Positions 7,924-17,222 of a DNA stretch of 64,000 nucleotides are shown here, one piece after another (positions within the stretch are counted from its first letter, which is position 1; the number at the start of each line of letters is the position of its first letter). Source of the DNA: an uncultured Spirochaetota bacterium (GTDB taxonomy: Bacteria > Spirochaetota > Spirochaetia > Treponematales > Rectinemataceae); NCBI GenBank assembly GCA_903821875.1, contig CAIJMU010000187.1:22905-86904 (forward strand), given 5' to 3'. The translations under genes were made by a program, and so were the position numbers. The notes under the pieces are model-generated. The model saw nothing but the letters and a program-made list of their open reading frames with translations. It had not been told where the DNA came from and searched no databases.

Positions 7924-9261
7924 TCAGCCCAGATACTCGGTTATTCCGTCATAGCCCAGCCTGATCTGGCCCTTATAGCCGATCTCCGTGGCGATGCGCC
8001 TGACCTGGTTCAGGTTCTCTTCGAGGGTCTCATCGCCATTCTGGGGATCGTGGTGGACGATGACCCAGTCGCGGAGCTTGCAGAGCTTGGCCAGGAGACA
8101 GGCGTTGGACAGGGAAGAATGTCCCCATCCAATCTTGTCTGCATACTCCTTGTTGGTATACTGGGCCTCTCCGAAAAAGATATCGGAGCCTGAGACGAAG
8201 TCGATCAGTTTCCGATACGGGGCAAGGGCAGCCTCATCCGCTTCGGCCGCGAGGGGATGGCCGAGATAGCCTTTCAGGAATTCGTTGTCCGTGATGTAGC
8301 AGATCGATTTGTCCCCGGTCTCGACCTTGAAGCCAAGTGTGGCACCGGGATGCTGGGTGAATTCCCAATGCACCTTCAATCCGCCCACGTTGACAGGTCC
8401 CTCCGTAAGCTGCTTGAACTCGAGCTTTGCCCGCATGTCCTCGAGCTGTACCGGGAAGTAGTCGCTGTCCAGCTGCCCCCTGAAGATCGATTCGAGGTCC
8501 TTGCCGAAGCCAGGCGCGGCATACAGGACGATCTCGAAACCGGGAATAAAGGCGGGGACAAAGAAGGGAAATCCCTGGATATGGTCCCAATGCGTGTGAC
8601 CAATGAATAGATGGATCCTGGAGGGACCCTTGCGCGCCAGTTCAAAGCCCAGGTCGCGGATGCCGCTGCCCGCGTCGAGGATGACAAGGTCATCCCCACG
8701 CTCTATGGTCGCGCAGGACGTGTTGCCACCGTAGCGGGCATAGCGGTTTCCCGAAACCGGAATGGAGCCCCTCGTCCCCCAGATCCTCACCCGCGCTTCA
8801 CCGGCTGCTGTCGGCGGCATGTAGGCAACGGTCCCCGTTTCCGTCTGGGAAACAACTACCTTGCCCTCTGCCGAAGCGAGCTGGAAGTATTCCCTGACCT
8901 TCGCCAGGAGTTCCTCGGGCTTCAGGGGTTTGGCCACTACGGCGAAGGCACCGTCGGTCAGCGCCTGCTCCTCGTCTGGCTTGTAGGTCTTGGCGGTGCA
9001 GATGATGACACCGATGGCAGAGGTCGCTGGATCGGCCTTGATTCTCCGAAGCGCCGCCAGGCCGTGGATCCTGGGCATCATGATGTCCATCACCACCAGA
9101 TCGGGCTTGAAGGAGGCGACCTTTTCGAGGCACTGCTCCCCGTCGAAGGCCACATCGGTCTGGAATCCCGCTTTTTCCAGCACGCGCTTCATCAGGAAGG
9201 CTATGGATTCTACATCCTCGGTAACGAGAACGCGCTTTGGGGTAGATTTAAGCATTGCCAT
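7924..9261 (-). CDS. Response regulator fused to a metallo-beta-lactamase-fold hydrolase
   Basis: A 445-residue two-domain protein. Residues ~9-125 form a REC domain with phospho-acceptor Asp59 (VVMDIMMPRIHG), acidic pair TEDVES and conserved Lys in VAKPLKPEE. Residues ~157-445 form a metallo-beta-lactamase domain of the RNase Z/PhnP-like kind: WGTRGSIPVSG, the metal site HTHWDH at 222-227, an ITDNE segment and a late VIVHHDPQN His. So a phosphorelay probably controls a hydrolase, perhaps a phosphodiesterase; substrate unknown. It overlaps the end of the REC-HPt gene by 14 bp. ATG at 9261 is used; a second ATG two codons later is equally possible. Confidence 0.88.
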   Translation of the reverse strand: MAMLKSTPKRVLVTEDVESIAFLMKRVLEKAGFQTDVAFDGEQCLEKVASFKPDLVVMDIMMPRIHGLAALRRIKADPATSAIGVIICTAKTYKPDEEQALTDGAFAVVAKPLKPEELLAKVREYFQLASAEGKVVVSQTETGTVAYMPPTAAGEARVRIWGTRGSIPVSGNRYARYGGNTSCATIERGDDLVILDAGSGIRDLGFELARKGPSRIHLFIGHTHWDHIQGFPFFVPAFIPGFEIVLYAAPGFGKDLESIFRGQLDSDYFPVQLEDMRAKLEFKQLTEGPVNVGGLKVHWEFTQHPGATLGFKVETGDKSICYITDNEFLKGYLGHPLAAEADEAALAPYRKLIDFVSGSDIFFGEAQYTNKEYADKIGWGHSSLSNACLLAKLCKLRDWVIVHHDPQNGDETLEENLNQVRRIATEIGYKGQIRLGYDGITEYLG

Positions 9262-9940
9262 GATTCCCTCTTTTCCACGTGGCCGCGGCTATCCGTATTT
9301 CCGCATCGAGCTGATCGAGTACGAGCTCAACCCTCTTACTATCGGGATCTAACGAAGCAGCCTCAAGCTCTGCTCCCAGCTCCGAAATCCTATCGAACCC
9401 AAAACTCCCGCCAGCTCCCTTGATCGTGTGCCCGAAGGCCGAGACCTCCGCCCAGGCCGAGACCGAAGCCACTGCCTTGGCATGGACGAGGAGCCGATCA
9501 GCGTCTTTGAGGAAAAGCGGCACAAGCGCTTCCACTTCCGGGTCGAGCCTGGGGGAGGCGGCCGCAGCACCCGGTGAGCCCGGCACAAGAAGGAGGGCGG
9601 ATATCGTTGCCACAAGCTGTGTTCGGGTAAAGGGTTTCGTTAGGTAGGCATCGCAGCCTGCCGCTTCCGAATCGCGAACGACTTCCTCACCAGACTGGGC
9701 AGTCAAGGCAATGATCGGCGTCCGAAGCCGGCCTGCGCTTCGCTCGTGATGCCTGATCGCCCTGGTCGCGCTGTACCCATCCATCCTGGGCATGCGCGCA
9801 TCCATCAAGATCAGGTCCCATTGTCCTGAATCGGCCAGAGCCACTGCGGCCTCACCGTCGGAGGCATCCCCTACTTCGCAACCTTCCCTCAAAAGAAAAG
9901 CGCGGACCAGCTCCCGATTGATGGCAAGATCGTCAGCCAC
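9248..9940 (-). CDS. REC-HPt phosphorelay protein
   Basis: A ~230-residue phosphorelay protein. The REC domain has Asp47 in ILMDARMPRMDGY and a Lys in LTKPFTRTQL; it is followed by an HPt domain with phospho-His171 in GHTIKGAGGSFGF. The architecture is that of the tail of a hybrid histidine kinase, but no kinase is encoded upstream. The GTG at 9940 follows AGGA, yet it removes most of the first beta strand; the frame stays open upstream through RHYRIL to a strong GAGGAG site that would serve a CTG start near 9970, giving the expected RILVADD beginning. The start is therefore uncertain. It probably feeds phosphate to the REC-MBL protein encoded immediately downstream. Confidence 0.82.
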   Translation of the reverse strand: MADDLAINRELVRAFLLREGCEVGDASDGEAAVALADSGQWDLILMDARMPRMDGYSATRAIRHHERSAGRLRTPIIALTAQSGEEVVRDSEAAGCDAYLTKPFTRTQLVATISALLLVPGSPGAAAASPRLDPEVEALVPLFLKDADRLLVHAKAVASVSAWAEVSAFGHTIKGAGGSFGFDRISELGAELEAASLDPDSKRVELVLDQLDAEIRIAAATWKRGNHGNA

Positions 9941-9989
9941 GAGAATCCTATAGTGCCGCAGCAGGACAGGCTCCTCGCCTTCCGCCGGC

Positions 9990-10694
9990 TCAGACGTCAG
10001 CTATCAGCAGCGTCTTGGGATCCAGCTTGATCTTGAGATCCTGGAGATTGGTGGACTCGTGGTGCTTTACAACATCGAAATGGATGTATTCGGTCTTGGG
10101 TTCGAGGACGACAAGGACGGCGATGGAGGGCATGAAGGCAGTAAGGATCGTGGGCGCCTTACCCTTTGCGGCGAGCTGCCCATCTATGGGAAGGGTAGCC
10201 GAGAACCAGATCTCGACTGCCATTTCGACCGCAAAGGCATGAACCTTGGCGAGGGTTTCCGGGTTGGATTTCTGGAAATCGAAACCGTCTATGACGAGGG
10301 TGCTGGCCTTGATGCCGCCCTCCACCATGAGGTGGCGGATGGAGCTGAGTATCTGCTCTGTCTTCAGGCTGCCCTGGCTGAAGTTCATGATGACCCGGTT
10401 GTGGACAAGCTCATCGCGGACTTCGTCTGCGTGCTCAAGGCCGCGCTTCTTGGCAACCTCGGTGAAAATGTTCTCATACCAGTCAAAAACGTGGCTCGTA
10501 TTGGAGGAGAAGGACACGTGGATGACCTTCTGCCCCTGGAGGAGCTTGTCGATTGCGATCTGTACAAGGACGCTCGTTTTGCCGACGCCCTTCTTGCTGG
10601 CTATGATGCCGATGTTGCCGCTGGCAAGCCCGCCTTCGATGGACTTCTCGAGGACGCGCATCGGACTCTTGGCAATAAGCTCCGCTTTCAGCAT
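9990..10694 (-). CDS. RecA/KaiC-like P-loop ATPase
   Basis: A 234-residue cytoplasmic ATPase. Walker A is ASKKGVGKTSVLVQIA near residues 32-47; Walker B is STLVIDGFDF near 136. The strand order and the HVSFSSNTSHVFDW segment after the first helix fit a RecA-fold ATPase of the KaiC/RadA-like kind, but none of the signature regions of RecA, RadA or DnaB is seen. The family has no function I can name. It starts 12 bp after the fusA stop and is co-transcribed with fusA and the two REC proteins, so a role in translation stress or signalling is possible but speculative. Confidence 0.7.
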   Translation of the reverse strand: MLKAELIAKSPMRVLEKSIEGGLASGNIGIIASKKGVGKTSVLVQIAIDKLLQGQKVIHVSFSSNTSHVFDWYENIFTEVAKKRGLEHADEVRDELVHNRVIMNFSQGSLKTEQILSSIRHLMVEGGIKASTLVIDGFDFQKSNPETLAKVHAFAVEMAVEIWFSATLPIDGQLAAKGKAPTILTAFMPSIAVLVVLEPKTEYIHFDVVKHHESTNLQDLKIKLDPKTLLIADV

Positions 10695-10706
10695 GGGAAC
10701 TCCTTT

Positions 10707-12797
10707 CTACCGGCCCTGCTCGGCGCGGCGTTTCTCGAGGTACTGCTTCTTCAGCTCATCGGAGACGTTGGTCGGAACCTTCGAGTACTTCAGGAACTCC
10801 ATCGTAAACTCCGCCTTGCCCTGTGACAATGAGCGGATCACCGTGGAGTAACCGAACATCTCGGAAAGGGGAACCTCGGCCTCGACCTTGCAGAAGTGGC
10901 CATCCTCGGAACTCGAGGTGATCAGGCCGCGGCGCTGGTTTATTGAGCCGAATATATTGCCCTGGAACTCTGTCGGACCCTCGACCTCCACCTTCATGAT
11001 GGGCTCGAGGATGGCGGGCCTGGCCTTTTCGTAAGCTTCCTTGAATCCGCCTATGGCTGCGAGCTGGAAAGCGATGTCCGAGGAGTCAACCGCGTGGGAG
11101 GCCCCGTCGTTGACGACGCACTTCACGTTGACGATGGGGAAGCCAATGAGGGCGCCCTTTTCGACGCAGTGCTTGAAGCCCTTTTCGCAGCTCTGGATGT
11201 ACTCGGTCGGGATCGAGCCGCCCTTGACCATGTTGACAAACTCGAAGTTCTTCTCGCTCGAGGGCTCGATCCAGCCGGCGACCTTGCCGTACTGGCCGGA
11301 ACCGCCAGTCTGCTTCTTGTGCGTGTAGCTGAACTCGGATTTCTGGGTAATGGCCTCGCGGTAGGCGACCTGGGGCATGCCCGTGGTGACCTCGCACTTG
11401 TACTCGCGCTTCATGCGCTCGATGTAAACCTCAAGGTGGAGCTCACCCATGCCCTGCACGATCGTCTGGTTGGACTCGGGATCGACAAAGGTGCGGAAGG
11501 TCGGGTCTTCCTTGGTGAAGCGGTTCAAGGCCTTGGCCATCTGGTCGGAGGACTTCTTGTCTGTCGGCTCGATGGCCAGGGAAATGACCGGCTCGGGCAC
11601 GTACATCGAGGTCATGGCGACATTGATCTTGGAGTCGCAGAAGGTATCGCCGGAGGCACACTCGATGCCGAAGAGGGCTATGATGTCGCCGGGAAAGCCT
11701 TCGGTGATGTCTTCCATCGTCGAGGCGTGCATGCGCACGAGGCGTCCGACCTTGAAGCGCTTGCGTGCCCTCGTGTTGAGGAGTTCGTCGCCCTTCTTGA
11801 TGGAACCCTGGTAGATGCGCACGTAGGTGAGCTGTCCGTACTGCCCATCGTCGAGCTTGAAGGCGAGGGAAACCGTGGGGTGGGCACCCTCAGCCTGAAG
11901 GATGATCTCAGCCTCGCCCTTGTCGAGGTCCAGGGCCACATTCTTCTTCTCGGTGGGATTGGGCAGATAGGCGGAAACGCCATCGAGGAGGACCTGGACA
12001 CCCTTGTTCTTGTAGGCGGAACCCACAAACACAGGTACGAGCTGATCGGCGATAGTGCCCCTGCGGACAGCCTCGACGATCATCTCGTTGGTAGCCTCGC
12101 CGTCGAGGTAGGCTTCGGCGAGTTCGTCGGAAAACATGGAAGCCGAGTCCACGAGTTCCTCACGGAACTTTTCGGCATCGCCCAGGAGGTGGGCTGGAAT
12201 CTCGGCATAGCGGAGTTCGTCGCCGGCATCGCCATCAAAGTAGACAGCCCGCATTTCAAGGAGGTCGATCAGGCCCTCGAGCTTGTCCTCAAGGCCGATC
12301 GGGAGGGTCATGAAGACGGGATTGAGCCCCAGTTTTTCGGCAAGCTGGGCCTTTACCCTGTAAGGATTGGCGCCAGTCCGGTCACATTTGTTGATGAAGG
12401 CGAGCCGGGGTACATTGTAGCGCTTGAGTTGGCGATCGACGGTGATCGACTGGGACTGGACGCCGGCCACAGCGCAGAGCACAAGAATGGCCCCGTCAAG
12501 AACACGCAGCGAACGCTCGACCTCGATGGTAAAATCGACGTGTCCGGGTGTGTCGATAAGGTTGATCGTCTTGTCCTTCCACTCGACGTTGGTGGCCGCC
12601 GACTGGATGGTGATGCCGCGCTCGCGCTCGAGGTCCATCGAGTCCATGGTGGCACCAGCGCCATCCTTGCCCTTGACCTCGTGGATCGCGTGGATCTTGT
12701 TGCAATAAAAAAGGATTCGCTCGGAGAGGGTGGTCTTTCCCGAGTCGATGTGGGCACTGATGCCGATATTCCGCATCTTGGTGATGTCAAAGGCCAT
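10707..12797 (-). CDS. fusA: Elongation factor G, mitochondrial/spirochaete type
   Basis: A 696-residue translational GTPase that moves tRNAs and mRNA through the ribosome after peptide-bond formation. GTPase motifs: AHIDSGKT (residues 15-22, G1), RGITIQSAA (G2), DTPGH (G3), NKCD (G4) and the GSA G5 loop, followed by EF-G domains II-V with GMGELHLE and [13 protein letters not shown]. Many segments, such as [13 protein letters not shown] [20 protein letters not shown] and [11 protein letters not shown], match mitochondrial EF-G1 more than the usual bacterial EF-G. That is the hallmark of the spirochaete/planctomycete spdEFG1 group, in which a second paralogue handles ribosome recycling. It heads the leftward operon, with a strong promoter at 12926-12954 and a ~120-nt leader. 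Confidence 0.95.
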   Translation of the reverse strand: MAFDITKMRNIGISAHIDSGKTTLSERILFYCNKIHAIHEVKGKDGAGATMDSMDLERERGITIQSAATNVEWKDKTINLIDTPGHVDFTIEVERSLRVLDGAILVLCAVAGVQSQSITVDRQLKRYNVPRLAFINKCDRTGANPYRVKAQLAEKLGLNPVFMTLPIGLEDKLEGLIDLLEMRAVYFDGDAGDELRYAEIPAHLLGDAEKFREELVDSASMFSDELAEAYLDGEATNEMIVEAVRRGTIADQLVPVFVGSAYKNKGVQVLLDGVSAYLPNPTEKKNVALDLDKGEAEIILQAEGAHPTVSLAFKLDDGQYGQLTYVRIYQGSIKKGDELLNTRARKRFKVGRLVRMHASTMEDITEGFPGDIIALFGIECASGDTFCDSKINVAMTSMYVPEPVISLAIEPTDKKSSDQMAKALNRFTKEDPTFRTFVDPESNQTIVQGMGELHLEVYIERMKREYKCEVTTGMPQVAYREAITQKSEFSYTHKKQTGGSGQYGKVAGWIEPSSEKNFEFVNMVKGGSIPTEYIQSCEKGFKHCVEKGALIGFPIVNVKCVVNDGASHAVDSSDIAFQLAAIGGFKEAYEKARPAILEPIMKVEVEGPTEFQGNIFGSINQRRGLITSSSEDGHFCKVEAEVPLSEMFGYSTVIRSLSQGKAEFTMEFLKYSKVPTNVSDELKKQYLEKRRAEQGR

Positions 12798-12925
12798 GTC
12801 GCTTCTCTACCTCTCCACATATGGATGAACAACGATGAAAGGAAACCTGTTGATTCGATAATTCCGAGTCGGTTCGCAAAGCTTGCGGTTTCCTACCCTA
12901 TTTTGAAAAAAGCTGAACAAGCCGG

Positions 12926-12954
12926 AGTATAGTGATAAGGGCAGGAAGGTTCAA
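12926..12954 (-). promoter_or_regulatory. fusA operon promoter
   Basis: Leftward sigma-70-type promoter: -35 TTGAAC (12954-12949), 17-bp spacer, -10 TATACT (12931-12926). Transcription would start near 12919, giving a leader of about 120 nt before the fusA ATG. No other gene separates it from the six-gene operon. Confidence 0.75.
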
Positions 12955-13096
12955 GAGGTAAGGAATTAGGCTTGACGCCACAGCTCTTTCATGAATAAGG
13001 AGCGAAAATCCCCGAAATAGTCGGTAGGTCTAAGCCCTTGGCAAGACGAGGGCCATGAACGAAAATCCAGGTATCTTATATCTGCCAGGAGTTGAA

Positions 13097-14422
13097 ATGA
13101 ACATGTCGGCCCGGCGCTTCGCCCTTGTATTGCCATTCATCCTCGTTGCATCCCTCCTTATAGCCCAGAGTCCGGATGTCTCGAAGAAAAAGGACCTGGC
13201 CATTTTCAACATCGGTTGGTACGGCTGGTCCATCCCCCTTGAGACCCTCGGGAGCATCGACCAGAAGACCCGGAAGGTCTTTGTTGACCTTGGCAGGTTC
13301 AATGTCATAGGTATCGAGCAGCGCCTGTCCACAGGCGGCCTCTCGGAATTCATCGCAGCCATCAAGAAGGCCAAGGAAAGCTCTGTTGTCATCCCCGAGA
13401 AATTCCAGTTCGGCGAGGCGACCCTCACCGAGGCTGACTGGAACAGCCTTGTCGGCGCCTTTATCGTCGCGGCCCCGGTGGTCTCCTCCTTCTCGTCGAA
13501 ATGGAACGACAAGGCCCTCACCTTCGAGACCAAGCTCACCGTCCACGTGACCTTCGTCGATATCGCGGGGGGCGGAGCAACCCTGGGCGTAGCAGAAGTA
13601 GAAACGAGCGGTTCCGACAAGAAGGACCAGTTCGCATCCATCAAGAGCGCTATCGACTCCATCCCCGACCAGCTCCAATACGAGATCAGGAAAATTCCAG
13701 CCTTCCAGATCTCGAGCAAGATCCTTTCGGTCAAAAGGGGTGAGGTCAAGATGGCCCTCGGACGCAACATGGGCATCCAGGTCGGCGACGAGTATTCGGT
13801 CGTCGAGCGTTCGACCGTCGAGGGTTTCAGTGACGACAGCGAGGTCGGACTCCTGTTGGTCACCTCGGTTGGCTCCGAGGTCTCCACCGCCCAGGAGATC
13901 TACGGTGGAAAATCCATCACGCCAGAGGCTGCCCTCCAGGAAATCCCGAGGCTCGGCATCGACTTCGATCCCTACGCCCACCTCTTCCTCGGGACCGCCG
14001 GCCTCGACTTCGTTCCCGGCTTCCGCGCAGTCGCCACGCGTGGATATATCGGGTTCCGCCCCCTGGCTACAGTCCAGATCCCCCTCGGCCAGATGTTCAG
14101 TTTCGCAACGGTCCTCATCATTCCCGTAGATGTCGCCGTGGGGGGGGAACTGAACGTAAACGCAGGCAGACTCAGTCTCACAGGCTGGGGAGCCGTCGGC
14201 GCTGGCTATGTGCACTTGAGCGAGGCGATCACCGGCACGGATACAAAGACGGACTTCCTGGCCCACCTCGGCGTGCAGGCCTGGGGCAAGGCCGCCTTAC
14301 TCATCAGCCGCGACATGCGCGTCTTCGGGGAGGCTGGCCTCGACTACTGGATCCCTATCAACACGCTCTTCAAGCCCTACGGCGGCCTCGGCGTCGGCGG
14401 CGGCGTAGAGCTGAAGCTGTAG
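13097..14422 (+). CDS. Secreted protein with a FlgT-like C-terminal region
   Basis: A ~441-residue protein with an N-terminal signal sequence (ARRFALVLPFILVASLLIAQS). Start ATG at 13097 is chosen because CAGGAG lies six bases upstream; an earlier ATG at 13055 lacks this. Central residues contain alternating beta strands and a KILSVKRGEVKMALGRNMG-IQVGDEYSVVE segment, which resembles the small beta domain of FlgT and related envelope proteins. The last ~150 residues are glycine-rich strands ending GGLGVGGGVELKL, like an outer-membrane barrel. I do not recognise a named family. Convergent secreted proteins lie on the other side of the 124-bp repeats. Confidence 0.7.
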   Translation: MNMSARRFALVLPFILVASLLIAQSPDVSKKKDLAIFNIGWYGWSIPLETLGSIDQKTRKVFVDLGRFNVIGIEQRLSTGGLSEFIAAIKKAKESSVVIPEKFQFGEATLTEADWNSLVGAFIVAAPVVSSFSSKWNDKALTFETKLTVHVTFVDIAGGGATLGVAEVETSGSDKKDQFASIKSAIDSIPDQLQYEIRKIPAFQISSKILSVKRGEVKMALGRNMGIQVGDEYSVVERSTVEGFSDDSEVGLLLVTSVGSEVSTAQEIYGGKSITPEAALQEIPRLGIDFDPYAHLFLGTAGLDFVPGFRAVATRGYIGFRPLATVQIPLGQMFSFATVLIIPVDVAVGGELNVNAGRLSLTGWGAVGAGYVHLSEAITGTDTKTDFLAHLGVQAWGKAALLISRDMRVFGEAGLDYWIPINTLFKPYGGLGVGGGVELKL

Positions 14423-14679
14423 GCCCGAAGCCCATGGGCATAGCCTGACGCGCGGATTCGGGTCAGGCGCTAGGAGCGCCAAGGATTCCGCGCGGAGCGT
14501 GCTACTGCACGTGAGCACGGAATCCGCAGGTGCGACAACGCGACCGGCCCGAAGCCCATGGGCATAGCCTGACGCGCGGATTCGGGTCAGGCGCTAGGAG
14601 CGCCAAGGATTCCGCGCGGAGCGTGCTACTGCACGTGAGCACGGAATCCGCAGGTGCGACAACGCGACCGGCCCGAAGC
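14422..14679. repeat. Perfect 124-bp tandem repeat with hairpins
   Basis: Two identical 124-bp units (14422-14545 and 14546-14669) are followed by the first 10 bases of a third (14670-14679). Each unit contains three inverted repeats; in copy 1 they are GCCTGAC/GTCAGGC (14443-14449 with 14462-14468), GGCGCT-AGG-AGCGCC (14466-14480), and GGATTCCG/CGGAATCC (14483-14490 with 14518-14525) enclosing CGTGCT/AGCACG. The array fills the gap between two convergent genes and overlaps the final base of the upstream stop codon. It could act as a bidirectional terminator, a REP-like mobile unit, or encode a structured RNA. No T-tract follows the stems. Confidence 0.9.
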
Positions 14680-14685
14680 AGCGCG

Positions 14686-16146
14686 TCAGGGCAGGTTCGA
14701 GAGGAGGTCCTTGCCGAGGGCATTGGTCCCCGCTTCCACGAGGATCGCGCGGCGGGCCTGGGCCTCGTCGTTGCCGACTGCCGTCACCTGCTTGTCGGCA
14801 GTCCAGAGTACCGCGCCTGAGGCTACGTCGATGGCCGTCGCTGCGACCCGGGCTTCGGCAATCCACATGCCGGAGTCCTGGCGCAGACCGGTGATACGCG
14901 TAACGCCGTACACAAAGCGCTTGGCCGCCCCGCGCGACGCTGCTTCGCGCACTCTGTCAGGCTGTGCCTCTACGATGAGGGTCGCGTCGATCTGCGTCGG
15001 ACTGAGCACAAAGCCCGCCTTGGTGAGAACCCCCTGGAGGCTCGCAGCGCTGACGTTTCCCGGTAGACCCTGTCCCTTCTCATCGAAGTCGAGGATGGCC
15101 AGGCCCGTGGGTATCTCCTTGGCGCGGGAAACCACCGTAAACTCAGGGTTGGACTGGAGGGCAGACATCGCATCGAGGAGGGGTTCGAGGCTTGGCGCAT
15201 AGGCTGGGGGCAGAGCGTCGAGCATGTCCTCCTGGGCAGCGAAGTCCACCTTGACCGTCATCCTCGCCTTGCCCACAAAATCTGGAGAGGGAGGGACAAA
15301 CTCCGCCACACCCTGTTCATCAGTCATGAGGCTCACCGACTTGGTGACGAGCCTCGTCCCGGACTTCCGGGGATAGCCCAGGACGATCTTGACCCCGGGG
15401 ACAGCCTTACCCTCAGAGCCGTAGAGGACCGTTACACGAAGCGGCCCAGGCCAGGGGGCTAAGACCGCAATGCTGCCCTTCGGAAAGGCCACCTCGATGC
15501 TCATCTGATTGAGCAGCCCCACCGCGGCTGCAATGTTCCGTTTGACCTTTATCTCGGGATTCTCGATGCCGGGGCCAGTGGCTGCGGATGCAGCATTTAT
15601 ATAGCCGGCAATGGCCTCGACAGCTTTGCCTGCCCGGAGGGCTGCCTTGGCAGCTGCCTCTGGCACGGCGACAGCATCCAGTTTCTCCTGGAGAAGGGCA
15701 GCGACGCGGGCCTTTTCCCGCTCCAGGTCAGCTGTCTTCCAGCCCGCCAGGAGCCACACGGTCGAGAGGTCTGACTTCCTATCGTAGGAGGCGACACGAT
15801 CCTTGATCTTGAAGCCCGTCACATGGTTGGAGGCCTTGCCCTTCACCGTGCTGGAATACTCGCTGGAGATGGCGCCCTTGCTCTCGGTGGTCGACGAACT
15901 CGTCTCGGCAGTCATGTCGACGCCGACGTACATCATCATTCCCGAAGCCAGGTTGGCCAGGGCCGCATCGGCGGCAGCTGCCTCGGCCCTGCCCTTGGCC
16001 TGACCCATTCCGGTGAAAAAGGTTTCACCGCCAGCAGGAGAGGGAAGCTTGGTCGCCCAGGCTGGAGGCGTCTGGCCAGCGGCCGCGAGGGCGGCGGCCA
16101 GCGCAAACAAGGCGACAAAACCGCGCTTGAAAATTCTTCCGTTCAT
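14686..16146 (-). CDS. Secreted LPP20-like envelope protein
   Basis: A 486-residue protein with a signal sequence (FVALFALAAALAAAGQ) and no lipobox Cys. Residues ~40-150 (ETFFTGMGQAKGRAEAAAADAALANLA... and a conserved strand with VWLLAGW) resemble the LPP20 domain found in secreted proteins and lipoproteins of many Gram-negative bacteria. A carboxypeptidase-regulatory-like beta-sandwich region (TVLYGSEGKAVPGVKIVLGY) follows, then a TIGR/penicillin-binding-protein-activator-like end with an LDFDEKGQGL segment. Its start overlaps the stop of the upstream gene (ATGA, 16143-16146), so the two are translated together. Function unknown; probably envelope assembly. Confidence 0.7.
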   Translation of the reverse strand: MNGRIFKRGFVALFALAAALAAAGQTPPAWATKLPSPAGGETFFTGMGQAKGRAEAAAADAALANLASGMMMYVGVDMTAETSSSTTESKGAISSEYSSTVKGKASNHVTGFKIKDRVASYDRKSDLSTVWLLAGWKTADLEREKARVAALLQEKLDAVAVPEAAAKAALRAGKAVEAIAGYINAASAATGPGIENPEIKVKRNIAAAVGLLNQMSIEVAFPKGSIAVLAPWPGPLRVTVLYGSEGKAVPGVKIVLGYPRKSGTRLVTKSVSLMTDEQGVAEFVPPSPDFVGKARMTVKVDFAAQEDMLDALPPAYAPSLEPLLDAMSALQSNPEFTVVSRAKEIPTGLAILDFDEKGQGLPGNVSAASLQGVLTKAGFVLSPTQIDATLIVEAQPDRVREAASRGAAKRFVYGVTRITGLRQDSGMWIAEARVAATAIDVASGAVLWTADKQVTAVGNDEAQARRAILVEAGTNALGKDLLSNLP

Positions 16147-17069
16147 TGGAGCCCCGAATCGAAGGTGAGCGACCTTCCGCGTTGATACAGGAGATTGAGA
16201 TCGGGCATGCCCGCAGCCTCTGCTGCGTCGAAGACCAGATCCTGAACCTTGTCCGCCTTCACAAAGGCGAAGACATTGAGCCGCGTCTCCTCCGGCGTAT
16301 AGCTCACCTGCTCGACCTCGCGGACCTTTTTGCCGAGAGTCCGCCTGAAGGTGGACATGATCTTGGCATCAGGGGTCTTGTTGATGATAAGCTCGTAGCG
16401 GAGTCCCTTGGCCAGGGAGTTCTTCATGAGATCCCTGACCTGGGTGGTAAGGCGCGGCATGAGGGTCCACACCGCCGAAGAGATCGCGTTTCCGGCAGCC
16501 TGGTCGAAATTGGCCGGACTGAAGGCTTCCTGCCCCGTATAGGGGATGGAGCCCAGCATTGTCGCAGTGGCCGGGTCAAAGATCTTGACCGTACCCTGGG
16601 CTGCCGCCTTGAACTTCCCGCCTGACGAAGTGTCCTTGACCGAAAAGTCGATTTCCACATAGACATCGGCATTGAACTTGCGGGCGAGGAACTGCAGCAT
16701 GCTGATGGATCCACCGGTCTCGGACTGCCAGGCTGCGGATTGGTCCTTCTTGTTCTTCTCTATCTGGTCGAAATCGATCACCGCGAGCCCAAGCTTCTCG
16801 ATGAGGTAGCGGTTGGCCTGGGTCACTGCCATCTTGGCAAGGGCGGGGCTTAGCTTGTCTCCGTCAGCGACAAAAACCATATAATTAAGGTGATCGAGAT
16901 AGCCTGTCAGGAAAGCCTGCTCGGCCGCGCTCAGGCCCGTTGTATCGGCAGGAGCGCCTGAACTGCCTCCGGAGGCCTGGGCGGATGCTGGCAAGCCCGC
17001 AGCCAAAAGGACAAGGAGGAAGGCCAACCCCATCGCCATACCCCTCGATAGCAGACAACTTTTCTTCAT
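16143..17069 (-). CDS. Secreted protein resembling DUF6175
   Basis: A 309-residue protein with a signal sequence (GMAMGLAFLLVLLAAGLPASAQA). Start ATG at 17069 is chosen over one 27 bases earlier because AAGGAG lies eight bases upstream. The mature part alternates helices and strands (LARKFNADVYVEIDFSV, AAAQGTVKIFDPATATMLGS, YELIINKTPDAKIMSTFRRT) in a pattern I associate with DUF6175/FlgT-like periplasmic proteins. It is translationally coupled to the LPP20-like protein downstream. No catalytic motif is visible. The family label is tentative. Confidence 0.65.
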   Translation of the reverse strand: MKKSCLLSRGMAMGLAFLLVLLAAGLPASAQASGGSSGAPADTTGLSAAEQAFLTGYLDHLNYMVFVADGDKLSPALAKMAVTQANRYLIEKLGLAVIDFDQIEKNKKDQSAAWQSETGGSISMLQFLARKFNADVYVEIDFSVKDTSSGGKFKAAAQGTVKIFDPATATMLGSIPYTGQEAFSPANFDQAAGNAISSAVWTLMPRLTTQVRDLMKNSLAKGLRYELIINKTPDAKIMSTFRRTLGKKVREVEQVSYTPEETRLNVFAFVKADKVQDLVFDAAEAAGMPDLNLLYQRGRSLTFDSGLQ

Positions 17070-17222
17070 TCCATGACTCCTTGATATAAGGCCCACCGGT
17101 GCTGACCCAGCGTACAGGCTAAAGGATGGGAGGAAAGCCCGTCTTTTTCAAGATCCCGCCTCCACTGCTTTTGCTTGCTTCGCCGAATCCCAGGCACCAT
17201 ACTCGGGAGGCGGAGGAAATCC

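Noticed and set aside
11094..12932. A long rightward open frame opposite fusA
   Set aside because: Antisense shadow caused by the strong GC bias of the fusA codons; fusA is unambiguous.
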